A DNA stretch of 64,000 nt from contig AP026136.1 in NCBI GenBank assembly GCA_030295235.1, positions 930,001 through 994,000 of the forward strand, given 5' to 3'. The position numbers and the translations under genes were made by a program. Under the pieces are notes generated by a model that was given only the letters and a program-made list of their open reading frames with translations, was not told the DNA's origin and did not search any database. This stretch comes from Fistulifera solaris. Taxonomy: Eukaryota; Bacillariophyta; Bacillariophyceae; Naviculales; Stauroneidaceae. Positions 54,157-64,000 of this stretch are shown piece by piece (position 1 is the first letter of the stretch; every line of letters starts with the position of its first letter).

Positions 54157-56541
54157 TTATTTAGTTGCTGCACCAAGAGCGGCGAGAGCCCTGCTTCGCT
54201 TGGCTACATTCTCGCCTTCGACTACAAAACGAATGTTGTGTCGTGCTCGTTGCTTGTCAGCATAAAGATGTTCTACACCATAGACACCGACAGTTGCGTG
54301 TGTCTTGCTATAGTGTTCATGAGCCTTTGCATCATTTTCGTTGTTGTCTTCGACTAGCTTTTCCCTATCATTTGAATCGGGAAGATCTGTGGCTGCTATA
54401 ACAATATTGCTTTCCAGTAAAGTGAAGCGGTGCGCACCCATATCCCACTTATTTTGGTTGAGTAAAACGATGCGACCGGGGACGCGATAGGATGGATCAT
54501 GGTCCTCAGTACCAACCATGACAAAAGAAGTCCCATCGGATGCCTTCTGTCGCTCAATAGGATCGTTCCAAGGATTAATTTCTCCTGGACTCAATGGCTC
54601 CTGACCGTGGCGCCCTAAGACTCGATTTAGTGTGGATCCTAAAGAGCACGGCCCAGAAGTCCACAGAGTGTCAAAGGCATGTAAGATAGAGAGTTCAGGA
54701 TCAGGACAGAAGGTAGCATCTACGTCTACAGAAGTGTATCGGTTGCGAACTTGATTGACCACTGTCTCAATGACTTTAGCAAGAATAGGATGACCTGGAG
54801 CAACTGCCATCAAACCATTCCATAAACACATTTGGTGATCTACTGGTTTACCCGGCTGTAGAGATAGCACATGAAAGAAAAGATCAGGGTGGGCAGCATA
54901 ATTTATGAAGCAAATGCCCAAGAACTTACCTCATCTAATGGTACCATAAAACCCACATCATGAGGAATTGAATCGAGAGACGTTTCTAAAAGAATATCAA
55001 CGTCAGCATAGACTCCGCCATGAATGAGTAGAACGCAATACCGGAAAAGATCAGCTTTGAATGCCCCTGGATTGAGGGCATCGTAAGCCTCGCGTACCGC
55101 AGGCGGGAAATGGGCGTCAAGAAACACGACCGAATCCTCGTCACTGTAAAACTTGTACTCCCACCCCGATTTGCGAAACGATTCCGTCAGGCGGCTCATA
55201 TTTGGATACTTCTCTCTATCGTCTTGAAGCGGTTCAAACCAAGTTTGGTGGACGATTCGAGGAATCAAGCGTCGCGAATCACGGGCATAAACGGGTGGCT
55301 TTATATAGTACGTAGTCGTGTCGAATTCTGGTGGTTCGAGAGTGCAGAGCTTCGCACAAAAGCACTTGCAAACGGCTCCACATGATTTGCAATCTGCTCC
55401 AGCTTTGTCGCGGAGACACTTGGAACACGCTGTTTCCAGAACTTTGGGTGAGCATTGTTTCTGAAGCTTCTCGTAAATTGTTAAGTCCGATCCCTCTTCA
55501 GACGTCTTTTGCGTGTTACCTTGTTTCCAAAGTAGTAATGTAAGGTAATTCGTTTTCTGACCACGAGTTGAAGTTCAGCGGTTTCGGCAAGGAACTGGTT
55601 TCAGGAATTCGGACGACGGGTAATAGCGGATATCGAGACACGGAAACCGTTTCCGTCCCGTCGTGAATATAACAGCAGAATCCTGTTCCCATAGGGCAGT
55701 CATAAAGTAGTCTATCATTGGAAAGCCCCGTGCTCGTTAATCGATGCATTTTCGGGCAAGAACTTTTTAGAAACGTGCAGGATTGCTCGGTAGCCTCACT
55801 CTTCTCCCCATCAATGAACTTAAAAAGCATTTTTGGGATAAGGAGAGGGCTGACCAGCAAAGTATCAAGTGAAGTTTCGAGGAGAACTTTCAACATTTGT
55901 TGAGCGATATCACGTTGTTGCCGAAGTACAACCAGGCTCGTTGTGATTGCATCCTTTCCGAACAATTCTTCGTCCGCCCTCACCAGAATACTCGAGTCTA
56001 CCCGAGCAATAGTATCATGTAGTCGATGGAGTAACGGACTAGCTGCATCCATATACACAGAAAAGTCTGCCTGCGACAATGCACACCACTTGAAAACTTC
56101 TACCGCCAAGAACTCTTGATCATGCGAAACGAACTCATTAAAACGGGCCGTCGCTTGGTGGCAGTTTTGTTGAAGAAATGATTGTTGTTGATCCAGAATC
56201 AGCGCATGAACTTGAAAACGGACTTTGTCGGTCTCTACGGTCTGTTTGAGCCCATGAATTTGCTTTTTGACAGTGAGAGACGTGCCCTCCGGCAGGTGAA
56301 TGTAAACTGGAACAGTTTCGATATCATCCAAGAGTCGTCGATGATGTAGTTCAGCGGAATAAATGTCATTGCCGATTGATGGAATGGAGAGTGATTGGAG
56401 AAAGAATGCTACCGCATCCCCACTTCTCGTATAATGCAATGCCGCGCTCACTGTCAAAATGGAGATGGAGGTAAACAACAACAAGATTGATTTGGAAGTA
56501 AGCCAGTTCCCAGGACTACGTTGCGGCAACGCCTCGTCCAT
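54157..56541 (-). CDS. GT32-family glycosyltransferase (OCH1-like), type II membrane protein; one frame break
   Basis: Exons 56541-54930 and 54855-54157 (intron 74 nt joining PLDE to PGKPVDHQ). A single membrane anchor near the N-terminus (SILLLFTSISILTVSAALHY) is followed by a long luminal stem region with paired cysteines, then a Cys-rich segment (ACSKCLRDKAGADCKSCGAV). The catalytic domain runs from IPRIVHQTWFEPL through FKADLFRYCVLLIHGGVYAD with the DxD motif in GGVYADVD, as in GT32 alpha-mannosyltransferases of the Golgi. One extra base in the A-run 55529-55531 (plus strand) breaks the frame between stem and Cys-rich part. ~770 residues. It probably elongates N-glycans or cell-surface polysaccharides; the sugar used is unknown. 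Confidence 0.85.
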
Positions 56542-57070
56542 GCTATTGATTCTGTCGTATTAGTTTGAGCTGTCGAGTCGGCTACTGGTATTACTGTTAT
56601 TATCCTCGTCAATGACACACAGCCACAAGCAAATGACACGAGCAATACTTATAAAATACTGGTACAACGGCTTTCTGTTTGCCCGTACCAGTACCCGCTG
56701 CTTTCTCGTCAATAGTACACTAGCACCGTAGCGACTTCATTGAAGTTTCCGGACGGCTGACGGTTGACACAGGTTGGCGTACTGCAGCTGCAGCGAAGCC
56801 AATGCATTGCCTCGCGCGATGCTGCGCTGCGCGGCGTTTGGCGTCATTCATGCTCAAGCGACACGCGACATTGCGAAACGACGCGCACGATGAATACCGG
56901 TACAAGTACCGTACCGGTACAAGTACCGCTACGGTATTTGCTACTTCATCCAAAGTCCAAAGGAGTATGCTATTACAACACTTTGTGACCGCAAACGGTG
57001 TCCCTCTTCTCCTTATCATCTTTCGATCCTTTTCACCAAAGCCTTATTGAACATCAAATCATAGAATAGC
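56542..57070. promoter_or_regulatory. divergent promoter region with GTAC-rich clusters
   Basis: 529 bp between the GT32 and ankyrin genes. Contains GTAC-rich stretches at ~56655-56700 and 56896-56936 (ACCGGTACAAGTACCGTACC). No gene recognised. Confidence 0.45.
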
Positions 57071-59161
57071 ATGTTTAGCTGGGCTACAAGTCATTTGGAG
57101 AAGCTAGCGAGTACAGTTGCGCCCCAACCCACCGACCCTCCCGGTCGTTTCATTTATGCATGCAAAAATGGAGACGAGCAAGGGGCCATTTCTTTGCTGG
57201 CCGAGTTAGCAGGAGTCGAGTACTCGGTCGATACACAAAAGGACAGACACCGTTGCATTTTGCGTGCTTGTACTCGTTGACAACTTTGATGGAGCAGATC
57301 CTCTCGATGCTGCTGCAAAGACAGATCGACGGTTTGTCTGTGATGGATGTTGAGGGAAATACCGCTCTTCATTTTGCATCCATGTCGAAAAAAGCAAATG
57401 CACTCGACATGGTAAAGATTTTGGTGACAAAGTACGGTGCGTCTGTCTTGGCCAAGAATTCACAAGGTCAAACGGCGTACGATGTTGCATCAATTCCCAG
57501 TCTTCGGCAGTATTTACTTCCATTGCAACTTCAGGAAGAAACTCGTATTGCTCTCAACAACGGAGGCGTAGGATTGATTCCAGGAATGGACTTAGGAGGA
57601 CTGAAAGTAGCAAACTCGCATCTGCCGCCTCCTCCTACAATTCCGGGAAGTTTCCCTCCCCATGAACAGCAATTCGCATCTCCTACGGGTATCACACAGC
57701 AACATTCACAGGGCCCGGATTTTACTCCCACCGACACAGCAACGTCGTTTTCTTCACAATATCTACCCCCACCTCCGGTCATGACCTCGATAGCATCGTC
57801 TACTTCGCCGGATAGCGGCGCTCCTCCTTCGGGTTCTTCCGCTGGCTCTGTCCCAGCTCCTCCTTCTTCGGCAAATCGTGACTACTCTCTTCGAGGATAT
57901 TCTTCTGCGGCTCTAGAGATCAAAACAAGTGACGGACGAAGGGTCTTGAAACCGGATGGGTTCCATTCTTCGAGCTCGGATAAACGACTGCAGCAAAAAT
58001 ACGGTCATCAATCGGGAAATCGTTTCGCGAACTTACCGCCTCCACCACGATCCGGAGAACAAGTCACGCCTCCGGTAACGAGTCCGGCGTCCGGTGGGCT
58101 TTCCGGTGCTCCTTTGAGCGCCAACAGTAACCCTTTGCGGGAGGACGACAGCAGCTCGTTGGCGTTCGTCCGTCTACTCGATACGTTGCCGTGGACCATG
58201 TCACAGGTCAAGCACAGCCAGCACCACCGGCAGTCAGTGGACACCCCACTCCTTACACCACTCCTGTGGCAGCGAGTTATCCCGTGCCTTCCTTCACGAC
58301 ATTTCAAACTAGCCAACTTGCCGGCAACCAACAACCGGTGAATGCCTCCGTGCCGATGGTTCCGCAACCAGCACCGATAGCACCAGTCACCTCGTCGCCC
58401 GCCTTTCCACCACCGCCTCAGTTGACACAAGTCTCCAATTCACCCGCTACTGCCGCGGGTCTCTTTGCCACACCATCACCGGTTCGACGATTAGGAGAAG
58501 CCGATCAGGACTTCTCTAGCCTGCAACAAAGGATGGATCAAACGCCGTCCGCAACCCTTACGACACCTGGCGCTTACAAGATTTCCCCCGCCCCAAAGAG
58601 CGGTGAAAGTCCTTTTTGACTGCTTCACCAACGAGGGCATCCAAAATGTTTTCAGCACCGCCCGAAAATTTACAAACCTTGGCGCCGGCCATTGAGACAC
58701 CGCAAGAAACACAACAAACAGTCACTACCGTGAAGGCAGAAGCCACGCCAGCAACAAGCGTCGACGATGCTGCCGCAATGTTTGCTTCTGCCGCGACACT
58801 ATGCGACTCGTCTACGGTTCCGACAGCAGCTGAATCATCGTCAGTCGTTACTTCTCATCTGGAAGGAACGTCAACGAGCAAAGGAAGTCCGTTTGCACAG
58901 GCTTTGAGAGATTCCTCCACTGCCTCGGATCTGTTCGCGAGTCCGCCCAGCAATATGGCGGAGGAGTCACTGCAAATCGAAACGATGACTGCTACAAAAG
59001 GCGAGCAGCCCCAAGCGTCACCGCAAGCGACGGAAGAAGACGAAGTCTTGGACGAAATTCCTTTATCCCCCACGAAAACATCTACGATGCAGCCAGAAAA
59101 TGGTAAGGATGGTCTCTACCAGGCGATTGGTATGCCACCGCCACCCTTTTTAAGAAAGTAG
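57071..59161 (+). CDS. ankyrin-repeat protein with long Pro/Ser-rich tail; three frame breaks
   Basis: Reading through single missing bases at GG 57241-57242, CC 58189-58190 and the T-run 58613-58617 gives one protein of ~697 residues. Residues ~25-150 hold ankyrin repeats: FIYACKNGDEQGAISLLAEL, GQTPLHFACLYS, GNTALHFASMS, GQTAYDVAS. The remaining ~540 residues are disordered, with many PPPP and SP/TP motifs, proline-rich ligands for SH3/WW/EVH1-type domains, and a short acidic end (EEDEVLDEIPLSP). It is probably a scaffold. No signal peptide or membrane segment. The ATG at 57071 opens a Trp/Leu-rich helix before the first repeat. Confidence 0.8.
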
Positions 59162-59252
59162 AAGAAAACCAGCTGTAATCGTTAACAGGTTAAGCTAATA
59201 TTCCTATTTTTACATTCAGTGCTCTCGTAGTAGTACATCTACCAGCGAAAGT

Positions 59253-60640
59253 CTATAGATCAGAGTCCTCTAACCAGCGGACTATGGCAGACACTGTTTC
59301 GTCTGCCTCGGTATAGCGCAATCCGTCTTTCGCTGCATCAGCGCCCAAAATATCTTCTATTCGTTTTGCTAGCTCTAGCGGTGGCGCAATAAGAGGCGCA
59401 GCATGCCCACCTGGTAAATCGCGCCGTTGTACGTCGATATCTACCATCATAGGCCGCTTCATTACAGCAATTTGCCCGGCTGCTTGTAGCAGCTCTTCTA
59501 TCTCATTCGACTCATCGATAGGATCGTCGGTGTATTTTATTATCAGTGTTCGTCGCGCCCTGTACGCACGACGTGCTGCCTCTTTACTCGTATCGGTGTC
59601 GGGTCAAAGTCCCTGGCCCCTAAAGCGACCTCATCGATCAAGCCGGGAATTTGTTCAAGAGCTTGTAAAACCTCTACAACGAGCGGAACGATCTCGGCAT
59701 TGGAAAGTGCCGTCGTCGTGGGAGCAGTGAGACGCAAAAACGCATCCCGTACTGCCGGTGGGACGACAAAGCTGTCCTCACGAGTAAAGGGCCCTTGGGA
59801 ATAAAATGGAGGCGGTACTAGTAATCGCAAAGCTTTGGATAAGAGTTCATCGGACGGAATCTCGCCTTTGGCAGCACTCTGTGCCAGTCGCAGGCCCGTA
59901 TTGATTACCTCACTGCCGCGAGGACGCGAGGTTTCATTCAAGGCAGCGGCATAGGTGAAAAATGGTACAAATACTTCTTCGAAAAAAGGGACAGCCTCTG
60001 TTACGGGTTTGTTATTGAATGAAAGCAAAGCGTTCGCGGCACGCGGTGTGTCGGGAAAGAGGCTGGTGATGAGGACCTGCAACAATGCACCACACGAATG
60101 GCCCATACCAATCACAGGTAATGCGCCATAAGTTTGCGCTATTTGACCGGCGATTCGCTCAAAGCGAGAGATAACCATATCACATGTACTCAAGTGATCG
60201 AAGGATAGGGTGTAGGGTGTCGCGATGATGAGGAACCCTTGTTCCGCGAGTCGTTCCAAGACGTAACGGTAACTAATATGTGGAGATGCGCCAACCAAAG
60301 CGCCTCCTAAAAAGTGAATGACAGCCCTAGGTGGACCTTGTTCGATAGAAGGTCGTAGTATAAAATTGTTTTCGAGCTCTTCCCACTTGCCAATCTTGAA
60401 TGACGTAGTTACTTTTTCGAATGAATTTGGTGATTCCCCACCTTTCGCCAGAAGGACGGTTTGAGAGGCACAACCCTGTAAGGGATTTCGATTCGGCTTG
60501 TTGTTGACTTGAAAGGGTACCGCAAACTGACATAACGCCACAAGAAGAAAGAACCGCAGTCGAAAATTTGAAAGACAAATGAGCGGTGCTGCCCCTCGGC
60601 TCATGGTGCGTTTTCTACTCATGGCTCTTCTCAAGGCCAA
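59253..60640 (-). CDS. DUF1350 alpha/beta-hydrolase-like protein, probably plastid; one frame break
   Basis: Family of plant/cyanobacterial alpha/beta-hydrolase-fold proteins. Recognisable blocks: PRAVIHFLGGALVGASPH, ISYRYVLERLAEQGFLIIAT, PYTLSFDHL, GMGHSCGALLQVLI with the GxSxG nucleophile elbow, and the C-terminal RRTLIIKYTDDPIDES and PGGHAAPL, the latter supplying a likely active-site His. The N-terminus is basic and then hydrophobic (FFLLVALCQFAVP) before FQVNNKPN, compatible with plastid targeting. A one-base loss near 59560-59568 shifts the last ~100 residues. ~460 residues. Several Mets lie near the start (60640, 60619, 60604), so the exact start is open. Substrate unknown; lipid or chlorophyll-related esters are speculation. 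Confidence 0.85.
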
Positions 60641-60885
60641 ATATTCGCAGCAACCACAATGCGATTTCAGTTTCGATAATACTCAATGTGTCGCCTTTCT
60701 TTTGCCGACTACTCTCCCTCTTAATTCTTTTCCTATTTCTATTGTTACCGATTAGCTTGAAAAGAGTGAGTCAGTGCGCTCGTTGTTGAGCACATCGTTG
60801 TTGTCGATTCAACTTTCCGACTGAATTCCAATCACGAGTCTGGCAGTTCTGAAACCTTTACCAGTTACCGACGCGACGCGAACGA

Positions 60886-60943
60886 CCGGTACGGTACCGT
60901 ATGTACCTGGTACCGGTACTTGTACCGGTACCGGTACCAGTAA
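60886..60943. repeat. GTAC-rich palindromic cluster
   Basis: 58 bp built from GGTACC/GTACCGGTAC units, self-complementary along its length. Similar shorter clusters occur at 32851-32874, 34382-34405, 56896-56936 and 62048-62076. Confidence 0.8.
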
Positions 60944-61000
60944 ACCAACTCCGGGTGTACCTGGTACATCGGTACTATTATCCGGCAACCATACCATGTT

Positions 61001-61051
61001 GGTGGATGGTGATGGTGGATGGTGATGGTGGATGGTCATGGTGGATGGTGG
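61001..61051. repeat. GGTGGATGGTGAT microsatellite-like repeat
   Basis: About 51 bp of GGTGGAT / GGTGATG units. Simple-sequence tract without coding support. Confidence 0.85.
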
Positions 61052-61136
61052 ACTCAATTGGAACGTCCGTCGTAAGGATTACATAGGAAATTATTGAACC
61101 GTAGCGACATTTTATCCAAAAGGTCCCTCGTTTCGA

Positions 61137-61196
61137 CCAATCAGATGAGTACTTCTAATCGCTCTAGCCAATCAGATGGCTAGTTCCAATTGCTCT
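61137..61196. repeat. two direct copies of a ~30-bp CCAAT-containing unit
   Basis: Copies at 61137-61165 and 61168-61196, both starting CCAATCAGATG and ending AATYGCTCT. It lies just before the satellite array. Confidence 0.75.
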
Positions 61197-61218
61197 TTCA
61201 CTTTTCAAAAAACGTATT

Positions 61219-61975
61219 CATGACTGAAGTGCAGTCGTGGCGAAAAACGGTCAACACCATTGTCTATAGTAAATACGCAGACAACGTTTCGCAAGGCTTT
61301 TCGACATACAAATATTAAGGTGTGTAGTACAAAACGCTGCTAAAGTCTATTTCACTACAATAACGACAAATGGTTTCCAAAACAATCTGCTAAACGAACG
61401 TACCTGGTATTGTAGGCAGCATTGTCGCTCGAACGAATGTGTATTCATGACTGAAGTGCCGTCGTGGCGAAAAACGGTCAACACCATTGTCTATAGTAAA
61501 TACGCAGACAACGTTTCGCAAGGCTTTTCGACATACAAATATTAAGGCGTGTAGTACAAACGCTGCTAAAGTCTATTTCACTACAATAACGACAAATGGT
61601 TTCAAAACAATCTGCTAAACGAACGTACCTGGTATTGTAGGCAGCATTGTCGCTCGAACGAATGTGTATTCATGACTGAAGTGCCGTCGTGGCGAAAAAC
61701 GGTCAACACCATTGTCTATAGTAAATACGCAGACAACGTTTCGCAAGGCTTTTCGACATACAAATATTAAGGCGTGTAGTACAAACGCTGCTAAAGTCTA
61801 TTTCACTACAATAACGACAAATGGTTTCAAAACAATCTGCTAAACGAACGCATTACCTGGTATTGTAGGCAGCATTGTCGCTCGAACGAATGTGTATTCA
61901 TGACTGAAGTGCAGTCGTGGCGAAAAACGGTCAACACCATTGTCTATAGTAAATACGCAGACAACGTTTCGTCGC
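61219..61975. repeat. tandem satellite, ~226-bp unit, about 3.3 copies
   Basis: Unit starts at 61219, 61446, 61671 and 61899 (227, 225 and 228 bp spacing; the last copy stops after ~75 bp). Copies differ by a few single bases. Each begins with the dispersed motif CATGACTGAAGTGCAGTCGTG or its CCGTC variant, followed by GGCGAAAAACGGTCAACACC and CTATAGTAAATAC, then a unique part that includes GTACCTGGTATTGTAGGCAG. Non-coding. Confidence 0.92.
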
Positions 61976-62600
61976 TTCGCTCACGACTTTTGCAATTTCC
62001 ATTATTTGGTCCACCTAAGGTTTATACGTCCTTAGGTCCACCAGCATGGTACCGTACCGGTACGGTACCAGTACACGTATTATGCCTATTATCCTTCAAA
62101 TTTTGTAAACTTGTCTCCGACTCAACTAAAATCTCTCCCGGATATATAGACAAAAGAATACGAAGTATTCATTTCCGTGCAATCGAATACAATGGGAAGT
62201 CGTTTCACCATGAATGTCAATAGCTCGCTTCATTTGATCAAGGTCACACCAGTGTGTTGATCTCGTCCGAAATTTCAAGATTCAAACTCATTATTTGCTC
62301 TTCTTAGAATTTTTAATGGAACCTTTGTAGTTGGCTCCTGTTTTACGAGGGAGACTTCCGTTAGGTCTCCAACCAGGGTGAACCTCTTCCGATAGCTCTC
62401 CCGTTAGGAGAGACGTTAACTGACTACATTCAACTTTACAGTAGAGTACGCGCCATTGGATGTGGTACTAATTACTTAAAGGCCTTCCATCCATCATTAG
62501 TTCTACTTAGGTCACGCACAATAACCGCACAATCGTTCGCGTTGTGCGTTTGTTCCGTTCCGACTGCCGACAAGATGATCAGAACGCTGCATTCCTTATT
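61976..62600. other. non-coding stretch between satellite and transposase relic
   Basis: About 625 bp. It holds a GTAC-rich palindrome at 62048-62076 and a GGAGAC/GTCTCC-type inverted pair near 62350-62380 that may belong to the transposon's 5' flank. No gene seen. Confidence 0.4.
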
Positions 62601-64000
62601 GTCATAGTTGCCCTTCCGTTCCTACTGTTGCTCTTTTACAACATTAACATGTCGATCATTGAAACGAAGGAGCGACGATCATTCGTCACGATTATGCAAA
62701 AATATGGGGCACTTCCTCCAACCGGTCCGTATGATTTTGAAAAGTTTCTCTATGACAAACCGATCCCTGAGGATGATCACGAGGAGCTTCTCCGCAGCAT
62801 CGCTTTTGTGTAATGCGATCGAAAGCTCTTACGAGATGTCAGCAAGCACGGAGAAAGCCCTTGCTACGTGTGCACTTGCTGCAAAACGTTCTCACTTAAG
62901 TTCAAGGAAGAAAACGGCGAACTTCGATTGCTACACGACCATCCTAGTACTAACTTCAGGCACAGTTTGTTTTGCACTCCAACAAACGACCTCCCAAAGG
63001 ACTGCCGCAGAAAATCAATGATAGTGCAGAACATTCCTGCTGTTCAAGACTTCTTCAAAACATGCTTCCAGGCACCAAACTTCGACAGTCATGCTACTCG
63101 CAAGAATCTCAACGCCGTCCTCAGGAAAGAGGGTTTCGACATCGAAGTTGGCCCGACAATGCATTCAAATCTCAAGAAACACTTCCGTGAGGTCTACCCG
63201 AAAGGATTTGTTGATGTACAATGAGCTGTTGGCCCAGTATCTTCGGAAATATGTCGAGCTAAATCCAAATGCCTCCGTCAATTTAGAAACTGACCAGAAC
63301 TCATGCTTTTTTCGGTCAACTGTGTTCATTGAGAATGCCGCGCACTTCTTTAGAAATGCCTGCATTCCTGCAATCTTTTAGACGGAACACACATCCGTAT
63401 ACCCCGAACACGATGGAATTGGAGTCCCGATCATAGGGGTCGATGGAAATGGAAGTAACATTCCACTTGGTTTTGGGTTGATTCCCTCGGAAAACAAGCA
63501 AGGGATGATATATATCCTTCTCATGATGTATCAAGCTGGGTTCAATTTCGAAGAGTTTCCAGTATTCACTGACCGAGGACACATTCTCGCCGCTGTCCGA
63601 GCGTTGGCAGAACATTATGGACTGGTTGTTTCCGTGAAGTATTGCTTGATTCATATTCTTCAAACATTTACCATCTATTCAATATCAATCAACGATCGCT
63701 GAGAGGGCAGAGCGGTCGCTTGGTTTATGCCAGCGAGATGCAAAGCTCCAGATGTTAACGCCTTCTTGGATGCTGCGAAGAAGCTTGTCAAAGCGCTTCC
63801 ACAAATTGAAGAAAACGAAACTCTTAGTACCGGTGCGCGAATTGTTATCTATGTTCTTGGGACAATTCATCCTACTCATTGGACTGTGTTTGGAAATACA
63901 CCGAGTCAACATGAATCTATGTGGGAGCCCCTATATTTTACCTATCTAGCTGAAGTGAATGGCTTCACAGAGATAAGTGGAGACGTCGACGAATGGAGGT
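62600..64000 (+). pseudogene. Mutator-like (MULE) transposase, decayed, runs past the window end
   Basis: A transposase with the MULE core: DGTHI, GVPIIGVDGNGSNIPLGFG, then IPSENKQGMIYILL and FPVFTDRGHILAAVRALAEH, followed by CLIHIL, the usual order around the DDE catalytic residues. Upstream is a Cys-rich segment (CYVCTCCKTFSLKF), a possible DNA-binding finger. The reading frame is interrupted by an in-frame TAA at 62811, a frame shift near 63220, a TAG at ~63379 next to DGTHI and a TGA at ~63701, with conserved sequence continuing after each. In-frame stops, unlike the pure length errors elsewhere, point to mutational decay. The C-terminal part (THPTHWTVFGNTP-like sequence) continues to the window edge. 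Confidence 0.72.

Noticed and set aside
1-64000. tRNA, rRNA or snRNA genes
   Set aside because: Scanning by eye for T-loop (GGTTCRA) and other conserved boxes gave only hits inside coding sequence or without a foldable partner. A covariance-model search would be needed to exclude them.

Overview
This window is nuclear DNA from a photosynthetic stramenopile, most likely a pennate diatom close to Phaeodactylum tricornutum. The organism call is an inference. It rests on dense, short GT-AG introns (57-90 nt where I could place both ends), several proteins whose signal peptide is followed directly by an aromatic residue in an ASAFAP-like context (the diatom plastid-targeting pattern), a zeta-carotene desaturase of the carotenoid pathway, and a bHLH-PAS regulator of the type known from diatoms. 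No alignment or database search was run; all family calls come from recognised motifs.

Layout. 1-13 kb: 3' end of an ABCG half-transporter, a Tudor-less SPF30-like splicing protein, a five-exon Golgi-type Ca2+/Mn2+ P-type ATPase, a plastid-targeted helical protein, a four-exon bHLH-PAS factor and a UBR-box/2-oxoglutarate dioxygenase fusion. 13-27 kb: LIS1, two related secreted tandem-SET proteins around a plastid thioredoxin, two small plastid proteins, an FN3-FN3-thioredoxin protein, a twin-CX9C protein, a 2OG-oxygenase/Sel1 fusion and RAE1. 27.2-28.8 kb: a non-coding element with long terminal inverted repeats. 29-41 kb: a SANT-domain protein, a STE20 kinase, RNA 3'-phosphate cyclase, zeta-carotene desaturase, a GNAT-like protein, a thylakoid-lumen-type protein with a KOW-like tail and a DCC-family oxidoreductase. 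41-51 kb: the complete TOR kinase gene. 51-61 kb: a regulator-like protein with a diatom-type domain, a GT32 glycosyltransferase, an ankyrin protein and a DUF1350 hydrolase. 61-64 kb: a ~226-bp tandem satellite and a decayed Mutator-like transposase running off the end.

Two features affect how the window should be read. First, at least 25 conserved reading frames are broken by single-base length changes, nearly all in homopolymers (ZDS, LIS1, TOR, both SET genes, GT32, ankyrin and others). Both sides of each break still encode conserved protein, so these look like uncorrected long-read consensus errors and I annotate the genes as continuous loci. Second, a short quasi-palindromic repeat (CATGACTG...CAGTCATG plus ~90 bp) recurs at least nine times between genes and heads the satellite unit at 61.2-62.0 kb.

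The most unusual gene-structure signal is in TOR: two canonical introns separated by only two bases. Those two bases complete the Trp-Asp codons of the conserved rapamycin-binding helix, and skipping them would create an immediate stop codon.
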